NCBI RefSeq assembly: GCF_035594125.1
Contig: NC_087168.1
Coordinates: 7,618,650-7,682,649, forward strand
DNA from: Scylla paramamosain
Lineage: Eukaryota > Arthropoda > Malacostraca > Decapoda > Portunidae
Direction: 5' to 3'
Length of the DNA: 64,000 bases
Shown here: positions 11,931-30,161 of the stretch, in pieces
How the letters are laid out: each line of letters starts with the position of its first letter
How positions within the stretch are numbered: the stretch's first letter is position 1
Position numbers and translations under genes: made by a program
The notes under the pieces: model-generated
Told to the model about the DNA's origin: nothing
The model's database searches: none
The model's input: only the letters and a program-made list of their open reading frames with translations

Positions 11931-12545
11931 TGCCAATAAAGATGACAATATCCTCAGTTGGTGCCATTGGCCAGGAACCATTCAACTAGTTTCATCTCAT
12001 TGTATGAGACAGCAGAGCCATGAGTCTGACTTGTCAAAAGACAGCTGGTGGCCTTGGGTACACTCACACATTAACAGTTTTAATATAAATTTGACTGTAG
12101 AGTGATAACGGGATGCCTTTGAAGCATACATACCCAACTTGACTTTTGCTCTGCAAGTTATTGTTGTATATCTCCATATCATCTGAGTGGCCACTAACCC
12201 ACCCATTACTGGTATAATACCATCTGTAGTTACCTTATGCCATGGAACAAAAACTGTTAAAAAACAATTAACATTACTGGTATTTAAGAACTGTATACCA
12301 GTGGAAAAGGAGGTTCAAAGATGGCAGCAAAACATTTATCCCAAAAGCATAAAGTGAGGCCTGCGTAAAGAAAGTTGCTCAGTGAATCTTGAACAGTATG
12401 AAAAGATAAACAGAATGAAGCCTCACCTAACAGCAAAGGAATTAAAAAAAAAGGGAACATGGGTTCTTGTTGATGGGTCTCTGAAGTTTTTATAATGTCA
12501 TAATCAATTACACACATTTGTAAACTTTTTGGTAACAATTGTATA
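11931..12545. other. intronic stretch with no recognised feature
   Basis: It contains a minus-strand open stretch at 11,997-12,206 (start codon near MGGLVATQMIW) without supported splice sites or a known family. It lies between MSTO1 exons C and B but does not match that protein. Confidence 0.5.
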
Positions 12546-12845
12546 CAGTAATCCCTCCAATATCCATATTCATCAATATCTAATGGCAAGGATGTGAAAG
12601 ATAGTGACACTACAGTGCCCAACAAATGCAGCAACTTCATTGATCTTGGCTCTTCACCTCAGGCTGATGATATGGGCCCTCTCCATCATGCTTGTGGTCA
12701 CCCCAACCATTTTTGTACTTTCATTGAAAAAAGAGTGGACTTTTATACTCCATGGAGAAAAAATGCAAAGGTGAGCAAATCTGGGAACAAATGCTTAATT
12801 CTGCAATCTTGTGCGGCCTTGAGGTACCAAAGCATTACTGTCATC
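12546..12845. mobile_element. possible pogo-like non-autonomous element
   Basis: TACAGTAATCCCTCC at 12,546 resembles a pogo/Tigger terminal motif, and an inverted ATTACTGTCA lies near 12,840. The inverted match is only about 9-10 bp, so this is tentative. Confidence 0.25.
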
Positions 12846-12911
12846 CCATGATCACACTATTATTGGAAAGTTACCAGCACTGGGGCTGGGCAAGAACATA
12901 TACGTCTTAAT

Positions 12912-16283
<3,372 letters not shown>

Positions 16284-16399
16284 ATGGAATCTTATGTTGT
16301 AAGGGAAAATGCTGACACACAGTTGATTAAACGGATAGTAAAACAAATCAACACTTTCATCTGATTTTTAATGCATGGTATGCCCTCCACAGGCCAAGA

Positions 16400-17500
16400 G
16401 AAAATCCTTTATAAGTTTACACATGGAATCAGACAAGTTTTGGCAATAATGAAGTGGTATATAATGAATCCAAAACTCCCTAAGTGACTTGACTATCCCT
16501 TGTACTGAGGATGTGTCCACAATTTCTAGTTTTCATTTCATGTGTCTAAATATGTTTGATTGGATTCAGGTCTGATGAATTCCCTGGCCAATCCAAAACT
16601 CTAATGTAATTATCCTCAAGCCACCATGTTTTTTTCTGGACTTATGACATGGTGCATCGTCCTGTTGAAAATTTACTGTCGTGAAGGTCTAAAAAAATTC
16701 AATAAATGTTCTAGCATTTGAATGTACATGTTACTATTCAAGGTTTTCTTCTTTGGCAGTACAAAGAATTCCCCTCATCCCATCTCACCACTGAATCAAG
16801 TCCATGTCATTACTTGATCTTGTGTTTCACACTTGTTTCCATGTAGCAACTATCATACTTGTTGACCCCATCAGGGTGATGAAACTTGCCTCTCCTCTTT
16901 GCTCCACACTGAAAAGCTGATTCTTCACTCTACATGACTTTTCTCCACTCTTGCTCTGTCCAATCTTTATATTTCTTGATGAAAGCTAAAGGGGCCTGCC
17001 TCATTTTCTTTGTTAGTAGTAGTTTCTTTGATGATGACCTGAAGGGAAGTTTGAGGTCCTTCTGACAACATTCCTGGAGAGTCCTCACAACAATATCTCT
17101 GAGCAGGTATGGATGAGCTTCTTTTAGTTCATAAGCTGTAATCCATGGGTTTTTATCACTTCTCAGCAAATCAGCTTGTCAGTGGTAGTAAGTCTTGCAG
17201 GGACAGCCAGGAACTGGTTTATATGATGGTATGCAACCAGGTGAAAGTCTCTTTGGGCATTACAGCAATTAAAAAAACAGCTAACTTTCTACACACTTTC
17301 CTCAAATTTCTTTCCATCCAATGTTTGCCTTGTGTAAGGCGAGATTATGTGCCATCTCCTCAGTTGTTAACTTTTGCTTGACAGCTTGAAGTCTTGGAAA
17401 CAAAAAATTGTGGGGAAACATACCCACAACAAAAGGGGATGGGGGACAAACTAACATATGATCCTTTTCCTTCATTGTCTGTGGCAGCACTGAGACATTA
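16400..17500 (-). pseudogene. second Tc1-like transposase relic
   Basis: On the minus strand, 17,302-17,490 reads KQKLTTEEMAHNLALHKANI, the N-terminal DNA-binding helix-turn-helix of a Tc1-like transposase. 16,930-17,169 reads RSSSKKLLLTKKMRQAPL and KKYKDWTEQEWRKVM, the region just before the first catalytic Asp. Further down the minus strand, broken frames give FSVWSKEE, then YIRVLDWPGNSSDLNPIKH at about 16,590-16,560, the usual third-acid block with Lys where Glu is expected. Many stops are present. Inverted ends were not resolved; BS copy 3 lies against its distal side. Confidence 0.7.
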
Positions 17501-17660
17501 TATATATTTCAGAGTCCCCTGTAAACACTAATGAGCTGCGAGAGGTACAATTTCACAAAAACAGGTGCATAATAATGTTAGTCTTGGATAAAGCACAGAG
17601 CAGTTCTATAGGGTGATAACTGGTGATATTCCATACACTTTCCACAGTTACAGTATAAAA

Positions 17661-18785
<1,125 letters not shown>

Positions 18786-21700
18786 TAGTAGACACCTGCC
18801 GAAACGATAACTACTCCCAGTGAGGTCTAAAGCACTGTTCAGGGGGTGCTGTGAACTTATCATTAAACCCAGCTGTGACCTCACTGAATGTTTTCCTTTG
18901 TGTCTCACAACACAAGGGGGCAGTCACAGCCTGCCCTCTAAAGACAACTCTCTTCCTCCACACAAAACTACAAGCACCTAATAACACACACACCCTTCAC
19001 TCAAAAATTTTAAAATCATCATGGTGACTCCTACACCAGCGTTGGAGTCCCCATCTGGGGAGGGGACCATAAATGTCCCCAGGTCGGACTGCCTTTCTGT
19101 CGACGACCCTAAGGGTCTTGACACCCCCCTCAACTTTTCTTCATTAACTTCTGCAACATTCGGAGTCTAAGATATAATTTTCAATCTGTAGAACACCACC
19201 TCTCCTCTTCTAAACCTCATCTTCTTTTCCTCACTGAAACTCAGGTGTCTGAGGCAACTGACAGTAGCCCCTTTTCTGTTCCCTCCTACTTTCTCTATCC
19301 TCATTTTCAATCCAAAGCTGGATGCTGTGTTTATGTGCGCAATGACTTAACCTGCTCTCGTGCCCACGCTCTTGAATCATCCAAGTTTTCCACCATCTGG
19401 CTACGACTACAGAGTCACTCTCATACTAAATTTATCTGTGCTGTATACCTCTCACCTAACTCCTCTGACTATAAGAAATTCTTTGACTACTTAACTTCCA
19501 AAGTGGAGTACATTCTGACCCTCTTCCCTTTTGCAGAGATCTCCATTCTTGGAGACTTCAATGTTCACCACCAGCTTTGGCTTTCCTCTCCCTTCACTGA
19601 CCATCCTGGTGAACTAGCCTACAACTTTGCTATCCTCCATGACCTAGAGCAATTGGTACAACACCCTACTCGTATTCCTGACCATCTTGGAGATATGCCC
19701 AACATTCTTGACCTTTTCCTGACCTCTAATCCTTCTGCTTATGCTGTCACCCTTTCTTCTTCATTGGGCTCCTCCGATCACAATCTCATATCTTTGTCTT
19801 GTCCTATCGCTCCAATCCTTCCTCAGGTTCCCCCTAAGCGAAGGTGCCTCTGGCGTTTTACCTCTGCCAGTTGGGAGGACCTGAGGAGGTATTTTGCTGA
19901 TTTTCCTTGGAATGACTACTGCTTCCATGTCAGAGACCCGTCTTTATGTGCTGAGCGCATAACAGAGGTGATAGTGTCTGGCATGGAGGCGTACATTCCT
20001 CACTCTTTTTCTCATCCTAAACCTCCTAAACCTTGGTTTAACACAGCTTGTTCTCGTGCTATACATGATAGAGAGGTGGCCCACAAAAGGTACTTAAGCC
20101 TTCCATCACCAGAATCTCATGCACTTTATATTTCTGTCTGGAACCATGCCAAGTCTCCAACTAGCCATAAACTCCTTCATTAACAGAAAATGTCAAAACC
20201 TTTCAAGATCTAACTCCCCTCATTATTTCTGGCATCTAGCCAAAAATATCTCCAATAACTTTGCTTCTTCTTCTTTCCCTCTTCTATTTCAACCAGATGG
20301 CACCGCTGCTATCACATCTATTTCTAAAGCTGAACTCTTCGCTCAAACCTTTGCTAAAAACTCTACCTTGGATGATTCTGGACTTGTTCCTCCCTCTCCT
20401 CCACCCTCTGACTACTTCATGCCACGTATTAAAATTCTTCGCAATGATGTTTTCCATGCCCTCGCTGGTCTAAACCCTCGGAAGGCTTATGGACCTGATG
20501 GGGTCCCTCCTATTGTTCTCCAAAACTGTGCCTCCGTGCTTGCACCTTGCCTAGTCAAACTCTTTCAGGTCTGTCTGTCAACATCTACCTTTCCTTCTTG
20601 CTGGAAGTTTGCCTACATTCAACCTGTTCCTAAGAGTGACCATTCTAATCCCTCAAACTACCGTCCTATTGCTTTAATTTCTTGCCTATCTAAAGTTTTT
20701 TAATCTATCCTCAACAGGAATATTCTTAAACATTTATCACTTCACAACCTTCTATCTGATCGCCAGTATGGGTTCCGTCAAGGCCACTCTACTGGTGATC
20801 TTCTGGCTTTCCTTACTGAGTCTTGGTCATCCTCTTTTAGAGATTTTGGTGAAATTTTTGCTGTTGCCTTGGACATATCAAAAGCTTTTGATAGAGTCTG
20901 GCACAAAGCTTTGATTTCCAAACTACCTTCCTACGGTTTCTATCCTTCTCTCTGTAACTTCATCTCAAGTTTCCTTTCTGACCGTTCTATTGCTGCTGTG
21001 GTAGATGGTCACTGTTCTCCTAAATCTATTAACAGTGGTGTTCCTCAGGGTTCTGTCCTGTCACCCACTCTCTTCTTATTATTCATTAATGATCTTCTAA
21101 ACCAAACTTCTTGTCCTATCCACTCCTACACTGATGATACCACCCTGCACTTTTCCACGTCTTTTCATAGACGTCCAACCCTTCAGGAAGTAAACATTTC
21201 ATGCAGGGAAGCCACAGAACGCTTGACTTCTGATCTTTCTAAAATTTCTGATTGGGGCAGAGCAAACTTAGTATTGTTCAATGCCTCAAAAACTCAATTC
21301 CTCCATCTATCAACTCGACACAATCTTCCAGACAACTATCCCCTCTTCTTCAATGACACTCAACTGTCCCCCTCTTCTACACTGAACATCCTCGGTCTGT
21401 CCTTTACTTATAATCTGAACTGGAAAATTCACATCTCATCTCTAGCTAAAACAGTTTCTATGAAGTTAGGCGTTCTGAGATGTCTCCGCCAGTTTTTCTC
21501 ATCCCCCCAAGCTGCCAACTCTGTACAAGGACCTTATCTGTCCATGTATGGAGTATGCTTCACATGTCTGGGGGGGTTCCACTCATACTGCTCTTCTAGA
21601 CAGGGTGGAATGAAAAGCTTTTCGTCTCATCAACTCCTCTCCTCTAACTGACTGTCTTCAGCCTCTCTCTCACCGCCACAATGTTGCATATCTAGCTGTC

Positions 21701-22048
21701 TTCTACCGCTATTTTCATGCTAACTTCTCTTCTGATCTTGCTAACTGCATGCCTCCCCTCCTTCCATGGCCTGGCTGACAAGACTTTCTTCTTTCTCTCA
21801 CTCCTATTCTGTCCACCTCTCTAACGCAAGAGTTAACCAGTATTCTCAATCATTCATCCCTTTCTCTGGTAAACTCTGGAACTCCCTGCCTGCTTCTGTA
21901 TTTCCACCTTCCTATGACTTGAATTCCTTCAAGAGGGAGATTTCAAGACACTTATCAATTTTTGACCACTGCTTTGACCCTTTTATGGGACTGGCATTTC
22001 AGTGGGCATATTTTTATTGGATTTTTGTTGCCCTTGGCCCTTCCTACA

Positions 22049-22058
<10 letters not shown>
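18786..22058 (+). mobile_element. BS/Jockey-like retrotransposon, copy 5, full length, degenerate
   Basis: It begins with TAGTAGACACCTGCCG and ends at CCTTCCTACATA plus A's. The ORF starts at 19,021 (MVTPTPALESPSGEG). A one-base loss near 19,137 shifts the frame; 19,245-20,183 then carries the endonuclease with [10 protein letters not shown] and a correct LGSSDHNL. A short deletion near 20,157 shifts into 20,119-20,703 (YGPDGVPP). A TAA at about 20,701 interrupts, and 20,869-21,651 holds [24 protein letters not shown] and YTDDTTLHF. The Thr in YTDD would impair the polymerase. 21,766-22,227 holds the C-terminus (FIPFSGKLWNSLPASVF). Confidence 0.9.

Positions 22059-22096
<38 letters not shown>
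22058..22096. repeat. (TA)n at the tail of BS copy 5
   Basis: Short TA tract continuing directly from the poly(A) tail of copy 5. Confidence 0.9.
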
Positions 22097-22097
<1 letters not shown>

Positions 22098-22131
22098 TTG
22101 CTGTCTCAGCAAGCTGAGACAGCAAGGATAT
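22092..22131. repeat. perfect 19-bp inverted repeat (hairpin/cruciform)
   Basis: The arms ATATCCTTGCTGTCTCAGC and GCTGAGACAGCAAGGATAT are exact reverse complements separated by AA. They lie at the end of the (TA)n next to the BS copy 5 tail. Confidence 0.95.
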
Positions 22132-22570
22132 GTGCTATGGTTTAGCATGAGTAGGGTGCCCACATTTTTTCCACTGCCTACAAGAGGTCTTGGGTGCCCA
22201 GATAATCCAAGGATTCATGTCATGTAGAAACATTATGAGAACACAAAACGTCCCTTGAAATCCTCTAAACAAGACTACCCACCATCCAGACAACTCTGAG
22301 TCCTTCCCACCAATTGGACCTGCTGAAAGGTGATCAAAGCTCAGTGCCATTTGCCACATAATGACATAAAGCTAACTCTACCAAAAGAGCATATCAATGC
22401 TGCACCTGCAAGTCCTCATCATGAATTGAAGAATAAGGGTATTGATAAGTGGGTTCCCAGCCTTTGGGTAAAATATATAAGAGAATGAGTATAGATGTAA
22501 TATGGTAAAGTAATAATAGACACCAACCTTTACCTATGGAAGTAACCAAACAAAAGATTCTACTACTTAC
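22132..22570. other. intronic stretch with no recognised feature
   Basis: Sequence just downstream (in gene sense) of MSTO1 exon B. No repeat family or exon was recognised. Confidence 0.5.
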
Positions 22571-22681
22571 CTTCAGTACCAAATGTTGATGCGCACAGCA
22601 GGGAGCTTCAAAATCCAACATACTCTTGCGCATATTCAGTGGGACCACAATACTGGACAGCTGGCACATTTCTCTGTATGA
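22571..22681 (-). CDS. MSTO1: Misato/MSTO1 exon B (37 codons)
   Basis: Minus-strand acceptor CATTCCTTAACAG opens a 111-bp phase-0 exon ending at a strong GTAAGTAG donor. It reads SYREMCQLSSIVVPLNMRKS, followed by MLDFEAPCCAHQHLVLK. The block LSSIVVPLNMRKSM corresponds to the Ser-Ser-Leu-Val-x-Pro-Leu-Ser segment of vertebrate MSTO1, which precedes the Tyr-Asp-Ala segment found in exon C. Order, strand and phase all fit exons A and C. A (GA)n tract lies 46 bp upstream of its acceptor. On its own it would be too short to assign; the colinear neighbours carry the call. Confidence 0.7.
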
Positions 22682-22722
22682 CTGTTAAGGAATGTAGAAT
22701 TGTAAGACATATACATACATCT

Positions 22723-22886
<164 letters not shown>

Positions 22887-23193
22887 AATTACTAACTGAA
22901 AATAGATACACTATAACTCAAAACAAATTAGGAAGGAGATTGCCTAAGTTACAAGAAAAGTTCAAAAAGCCTAATATTATTATCAGCTTAAAGTACCAAT
23001 CAACACAAGATCACAGTTCAGTTTACCAAATGTGCCCCAAGGTTCAAGTCAGCTGGTTGCCTTGTTTTCTGAGTGCAACCATAACTCACTTTTGATGACT
23101 AAATAGTTCATATCCAAGCCATGTCACAACTTTTCCTGAGCTTCTATATAGGGGATACTAAGCTGCGTTTAGCTTTAAACTTATTTCATCACT

Positions 23194-23322
<129 letters not shown>

Positions 23323-23481
23323 AAAAAAAGTTCTGTTGTCAAAACCAGATGAGGAGAACCAGAGAAGTATACTGGCATACCTAACCCACATGCACAAGTG
23401 GTTGGTGAAGTTCTATCCTCTTTCCTTTCTTCTTCTGTTGCTAAGATGGTTCTTTTATTTAATAATAAGGATTATTTAAAA

Positions 23482-24668
<1,187 letters not shown>

Positions 24669-25046
24669 GTGCTTTGTCTCAGGATGCAGTATACTGCAGT
24701 GCCCATTCAGGGTATGCCTAGTGCCACTCCAAGGAACCATCCTCAATGCAAAGTGAGCTTGAGTAAAGGCTTGCAAAGATTGGACCAAGTGTTTGCCCTG
24801 ATTGGGAAACTAAACAACATGATAAGCAATCACTTAAGGTCCCAAAGCAAAGACATCACCATCCTGGCATTTAATGCCCTTAGGTAGTGGCCAGTGATGG
24901 CTGAACAAGTCTTCCAACTTGCCGCCTCTATGGTTGAGATGGGTCTGTTCTTTCAGAACATGGATGTAGCAATACCCCTAATATCATGTGCTTTGACCTT
25001 CAACAAGGTTCCTATTCTTCCTGGAAAACCTGATGATCTTCCTTAA
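24669..25046 (+). pseudogene. unrecognised degenerate ORF with one internal TAG
   Basis: The plus strand is open from about 24,669 to a TAG at 24,885 and then in the same frame to a TAA at 25,044, about 125 codons in all. Readable pieces are LSKGLQRLDQVFALIGKLNN and WPVMAEQVFQLAASMVEMGL, which look like a helical protein rather than noise. A splice-acceptor-like TTTGTCTCAG precedes it. I do not recognise the family; a retroelement gag-like remnant or a host-derived pseudogene are both possible. Confidence 0.35.
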
Positions 25047-25382
25047 TGATCTCCCTTAGGAAAGAGATTAGACATTGGTCTCAACTTGTCCTTAATCCTA
25101 CTGTCTGCAGGACAGGTTGAAAATGGGGTGGTCTCAAAGATTTTGCCCAAATAAAACAAAATTATATATAAGAGACAGTTTTAGGAAATTATTCTTACTA
25201 TGTCATTCAAAATTTGATAAATAATGACCATATAAAAAAAACTGCAACAAAATCAGTCTAATCTGAGATATTTTATACTTTTCTTTCAATCACTCGCAAA
25301 ACAATATGACAGCCAATGAAGATCAGGGATCAATGAATTTACTGCTGATGGCCTCCTCCTTGCCAGCTGTATGTTCAATTTC

Positions 25383-25384
<2 letters not shown>
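25047..25384. other. intronic stretch with no recognised feature
   Basis: No exon, repeat family or RNA gene was recognised between the degenerate ORF and the (GT)n tract. Confidence 0.5.

Positions 25385-25463
<79 letters not shown>
25385..25463. repeat. (GT)n abutting the 3' tail of CR1-like element E1
   Basis: Pure GT/TG tract running directly into two copies of TGTATTTACCTAGT, the tail unit of the adjacent LINE. Confidence 0.97.
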
Positions 25464-25465
<2 letters not shown>

Positions 25466-25767
25466 TTACCTAGTTGTATTTACCTAGTTTACGGGAGGGG
25501 AGTAAACTCATAGTATCCTTTCTCTATATCTATCCAATTTGGTCTTAAAATCATGGACAGTTACGGCATTGACAACGTTTTCACTGAGTTCATTCCATTT
25601 GTTCACACTTCTGTGAAGAAAACTATACTTTTTGATGATGTCCCTTCTACAGTTAACTTTCCTCAGCTTCTTACTGTGTCCCCTTGTACTCTGTGTGTCT
25701 AAAGTTATAAGACATTCTTTGTCCACATTTTCCATACCATTTATCATTCTATAGATGTTTATTAAAT

Positions 25768-25769
<2 letters not shown>

Positions 25770-25799
<30 letters not shown>
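25770..25799. repeat. (TC)n inside the RT C-terminal coding region of E1
   Basis: On the minus strand this is (GA)n read in frame as alternating Arg-Glu between NRRERERER and GDLINIYRMINGME. The sister element E2 has no such tract at the matching place (about 29,860). Confidence 0.9.
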
Positions 25800-25803
<4 letters not shown>

Positions 25804-28345
25804 TTTCAAGGGTAGGAATTTTCAACATTCTTAATCTCTCTTCATAGGTCGACTTACTCAACTCCAGAACCATCTTCATTACTGCTCTTTGTACTCTTTC
25901 TAATTTTATAATATTCCTCTTTATGTGAGGAGACCACACCATTACCACATATTCCAATCTTGGTCTTATCATGGAAATCAACAGCTTTTTTATCATTTCT
26001 TCATCTAAATATGAGAATGCCATTCTTACTCTTTTTAACAAATTCATCATCTCTCCAGCAATTTTATCAATGTGTCTGTCTGGAGTCAAATTTTCAGTAA
26101 CTGTTACTCCCAAATCCACTCTTTTGATTTCTGTACCTTCACACCATCCATCTCATAATGATATTGTATTCTTCTCTTACTCTTACCAAACTCCATTATT
26201 TTATATTTACTTAAATTGAATTCCATTTGCCAAGACTTACTCCATTTATTTATCTTATTTAAATCATCCTGCAATACCATACAGTCATTTACATTTTCTA
26301 CCCTTCTCATTAGCTTAGCATCATCTGCAAATAAATTCATATAACTGTTTATTTCTTCATTTATGTCATTCACATATATTACAAACATCATTGGTCCCAA
26401 CACTGACCCCTGTGGGACACCACTAGTTACTTTCAGCCAAGATGAATTCTGGTCTTGTATTACAGTTCTCATCTCTCTATCATCCAGATAATCCTCCATC
26501 CACTCCAGCAGTCTTCCTCCAATTTTTTCATAATTTTTTTTTATCTTCCATAGCAATCTTCAGTGTGGTACTCTGTCAAATGCTTTCTTCAAGTCTAAAC
26601 AGACACTATACACCCATCCATCTCTCTCCTGCACAATACTGATTACCCTTGAATAAAAGGACAATAAGTTCATGGAGCATGATCTTCCCCTCCTAAATCC
26701 AAACTGACAATTTACCAAAACTTTATCTTTTCCAAGTGTTCCATCCATCTTTCCTTTATTGTTCTTTCACATAGTTTTCCTACAACACTAGTCAAGGGCA
26801 CTGGTCTATAATTTTGTGGGTTTTCCTTATTTCCTCCTTTGAATATTGGTGTAATATTTGCTCTCTTCCAATCTTTTAGTGCTCTTCCCTGTGATAGTGA
26901 TGTCACCACTAGACTGTGAATTTTATCAGCCAGTTGTTCTCTACATTCCTTCAATATCCAATCCAGTTTGATACTCCATCTGGACCAGTTGCTCTATTTA
27001 CTTCAAGTTCTTCCATCATCTTAAGTATTTTCTCATAACTGACTGAGACTGTACTTAATATATTCCTCACCAACTTATCCCTTCCAGTATCAAACTCCCC
27101 TTCCACAGTAAATACCAATCTAAAAATATTGTTCATAACCTCCACTATGTCCTGTGCATCCTCATAGATTTTCCCTTCAACTTTCAATCTTGATACACCT
27201 TCCTTCTTCTTCATCTTCCCATTAATATGTCTAAGAACAGTTTGGGTTCATTTATACACATATCTATTATATCTCTTTCATAGTCTCTTCTCTCCATTCT
27301 TATTATCTCAACGTACTTATTTCTAGCATCAATATATTCCTCCCATCTGCTCTCAGTTTTCCTCTTCTTCCATCTATTACAAGCATTTAGCTTACAATTT
27401 CTAGCCTCTTTGCATTTTGTATTGAACCATTCTTTACCCTTTCTATATCTTACTCCTCCTCTAGGTACAAATTTCTCCACAGCAGAATTATATATCCTTA
27501 TAAATTCATCCCATTTTTTCCTGAACATCTTCTGGATCTTCGAAATCTTTCCAATCCACAGCAACAAAATATTTTCTTAATCTTTCAAAGTCAGCTTTAC
27601 TATATTTAAATTTTTTCACCTTATAATTTTCAGCAATGATTACATTTTCATTTTTCAAGATAAATTCCATCAACACATGATCACTTTTACCTAGAGGGCT
27701 ACCATAGCGTATAGTTTCAATAATTTCCATGCCCTTGGTAAACACTAAATCAAGTCTTGATGGTTTATCACTTCCACTAAATCTGGTATCACAATCAACC
27801 CATTGAGTCATTAAGTTTTCCACCACCCAGTTTAACAGTCTATTACTCCTTGAGTTTTCACTTCCAGTAGTTGTCAATGTCTCCCAATTAATCTCCTTAC
27901 AATTAAAATCACCAATAATAATTATATCACTACTTTCCATCACTATCTTTTCAAGACCTTTTGACACATCTACCAACATCTCTTTGTGCTTTTCTTTTTG
28001 CCAAGCATTGGTCATAGGTGGCACATACACTCCTACAAAATTCATTATCCTTCCATTTCCACTTCTAGAATTTCCACTTGTAGAATTTCAGACTTGTCTT
28101 CACTTTTTATTACCCTCTCCACTTTAACACACTTTTCAGACAGAATGATCACTCCCCCTCCTCCCTTGTCACTTTTATTTTTTATCCATAAATCAAATTT
28201 ATCATCACCAATGTCAGGAGTTCCCATTCGATTTTGCATTTTGTCTCACATAATACAGCAACATCCAGTGCAGTTCTATTTAATAACTCATTTAATTCCA
28301 TCTTTGTTGACATTAATCCATTTATATTAGTATAATATACTTTAC

Positions 28346-29075
28346 TTACTGTTTGATGTACCATTTCTTTATTCTCATGTCTCTTACTCTCCAGAAAATC
28401 TTCTTCTCCTCCTCCTCTGTTCTTTGTTTTTTTTGTTTTTTTGCCTCATTTACGAGCTCCTTTTGCTTCAACCTTTCAATCTCATCCATATCCCTGTTTA
28501 TCCATACATTCTTATATTCATCTCCAGACAACCTCCAAGATCCATTAATTACTTCTGCTTGTACCTGTTTTGCAAACCTTATTCTTATGGATCTCATTTT
28601 TTCTTCTTCATATTTCCCAATTCTATGGAACTTTTCCACTTGCTTTACTACCTGATTGTCTTCACCCGTCACTTTCATCAGTAACTTATTCAACAGGTTC
28701 TTTTCCTTTTCCTCTCTTTGAATTCTGCTTACTATTTTCTCTTACTTTAAACCAAATATAATTACTTGTTTATATTTTCTAGTGTCTCTCACCAATTTTT
28801 TCTTCTTTAATAACATTTACCACTTTCTGTCTCAGGTTTTGTTTTTCATTTTCTTATTCTATTATTTTCTTTAGTGATTGTTCTTCAAATTTACGTTCAT
28901 TTAACCACTTATTTTGCCTCATTTCCACATCCTTTACACTTGCCTTCATTTCCTCATTTCCTTTCTGAACAGTTTCTACTTTTTCTTTTATTTGTTTCTT
29001 TAAACAGTCATTTTCCACCTTTAACTTTTCATTTTTATCTTCCATCTCACTTAACTTTGCTGTAGTAGTCACCAA
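28346..29075 (-). pseudogene. ORF1 of CR1-like element E1 (coiled coil plus RRM-like)
   Basis: The N-terminal part at 28,854-29,075 is a Lys/Glu-rich helical stretch typical of an ORF1 coiled coil (KLSEMEDKNEKLKVENDCLK). The C-terminal part at 28,346-28,693 has EKFHRIGKYEEEKM, IRIRFAKQVQAEVI and NVWINRDMDEIERLK, the RNA-binding RRM-like and C-terminal region of an L1-type ORF1p. The two parts are in different frames. The ORF2-frame ATG (28,362-28,364) lies inside the end of ORF1, with a 19-nt overlap. ORF1p would bind element RNA and act as a nucleic acid chaperone. Confidence 0.7.
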
Positions 29076-29445
29076 CTCCTTACCTGTCTCCTTCTGGTGT
29101 GCCTCTTTGTCTTTATTCTTTCCAATAACTTGTCCATCATTTCTTCCATATGCAAAATTTTTCTATACTGCAGTCTATAGTTTAGTTCTCTTTCTTCTCC
29201 ACTAAAACCTTCAAACCTTGGGGGTGCCGCTTTCTGCCATATTGTCTAAAATGTAAACAAACCAAACCAAACTTTCCTAGAGATGGGATAAATATACTCA
29301 CAGTACTGTTTCTTCTCCTCCCTATTTACCACCTAGGTATTCCGGTGTCTTCATAACATATCTTGTTCCACCGTGAGTGATTTGTGTTGTTCCTTCCTTC
29401 TATATGCAGAGCACTAGAAAACACATCCTGTCAGCTCCACCGCTG

Positions 29446-29552
<107 letters not shown>

Positions 29553-30106
29553 TTTGTATATTTACCTAGTTGTGTTTTACAGGAAAAGAGCTATGCTCGT
29601 GCTGTCCTGTCTCCATATCTATGAGCATCCAGCTTAACTTTAAATTCATGAATATTTATTGCTTGTACCACTGTTTCATTTAAGTTGTTCCATATTTCTA
29701 TGCTTCTATTTGGGAAACCATATTTCTTGATATCTCTTCTACTTGCTGTTTTCCTCAATTTCACTCCATGTCCTCTTGTAGCTCTTGAGTCCCACACAAA
29801 TAAGTTTTCTTTGTCAACTTGATCCTTATCCTTTTAAAGCTCTTTATATAGCAATCAGGTCCCCTTTTCTCTTCTCTCTTGTAATGATGGAAGCTTCAAT
29901 CTCCTTAATCTTTCTTCATAGGTTAGATCTCTCAAACTTGGTACCAATTTGGTTGCAGCTCTTAGGATCCTTTCTATTTTCCTTATTTCCTTTTTATTAT
30001 GGGGTTACGAAACAATTGTGGCATATTCCAGTTTTGGTCGAATCACATATTCCATCAACTTTTTCATCATCTCTTCATCTATGTAAGCAAATGCCCCTTT
30101 CATCTT

Positions 30107-30161
30107 TCTTAGTAACTAACTTCTTAGTAACTTAGTAACTTAGTTCTTAGTAACTTAGTAG
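30107..30161. repeat. short minisatellite (TTCTTAGTAACTTAG-like units)
   Basis: Repeated TTAGTAAC units interrupt the C-terminal RT region of E2 and contribute to its frameshift. Confidence 0.7.

Larger units (their letters stand above)
25461..29440 (-). mobile_element. CR1-like LINE, element E1, two ORFs, degenerate
   Basis: The minus strand carries a complete LINE layout: a 5' region to about 29,440, ORF1, an endonuclease-RT ORF2, and a 3' tail of tandem TGTATTTACCTAGT (14-bp units at 25,461 and 25,475 as read on plus). ORF2 pieces, from 5' to 3': 28,182-28,364 (VYYTNINGLMSTK, LCETK), 27,506-28,045 (IIIIGDFNCKEINW, GSPLGKSDHVLMEF), 27,211-27,567, 26,951-27,214 (ATGPDGVSNW), 26,560-26,954 (NYRPVPLTSVVGK, LDLKKAFDRVPH), 26,104-26,556 (GVPQGSVLGPMMF, LFADDAKLM) and 25,508-26,119 (RPRLEYVVMVWSPHIKR). 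Frameshifts and stops break it. Clade placement (CR1/Jockey supergroup) is by motif. Confidence 0.85.

Noticed and set aside
11997..12206. Minus-strand ORF between MSTO1 exons C and B
   Set aside because: No match to the Misato segment expected there, since exons B and C are already adjacent in the protein, and no convincing splice sites.
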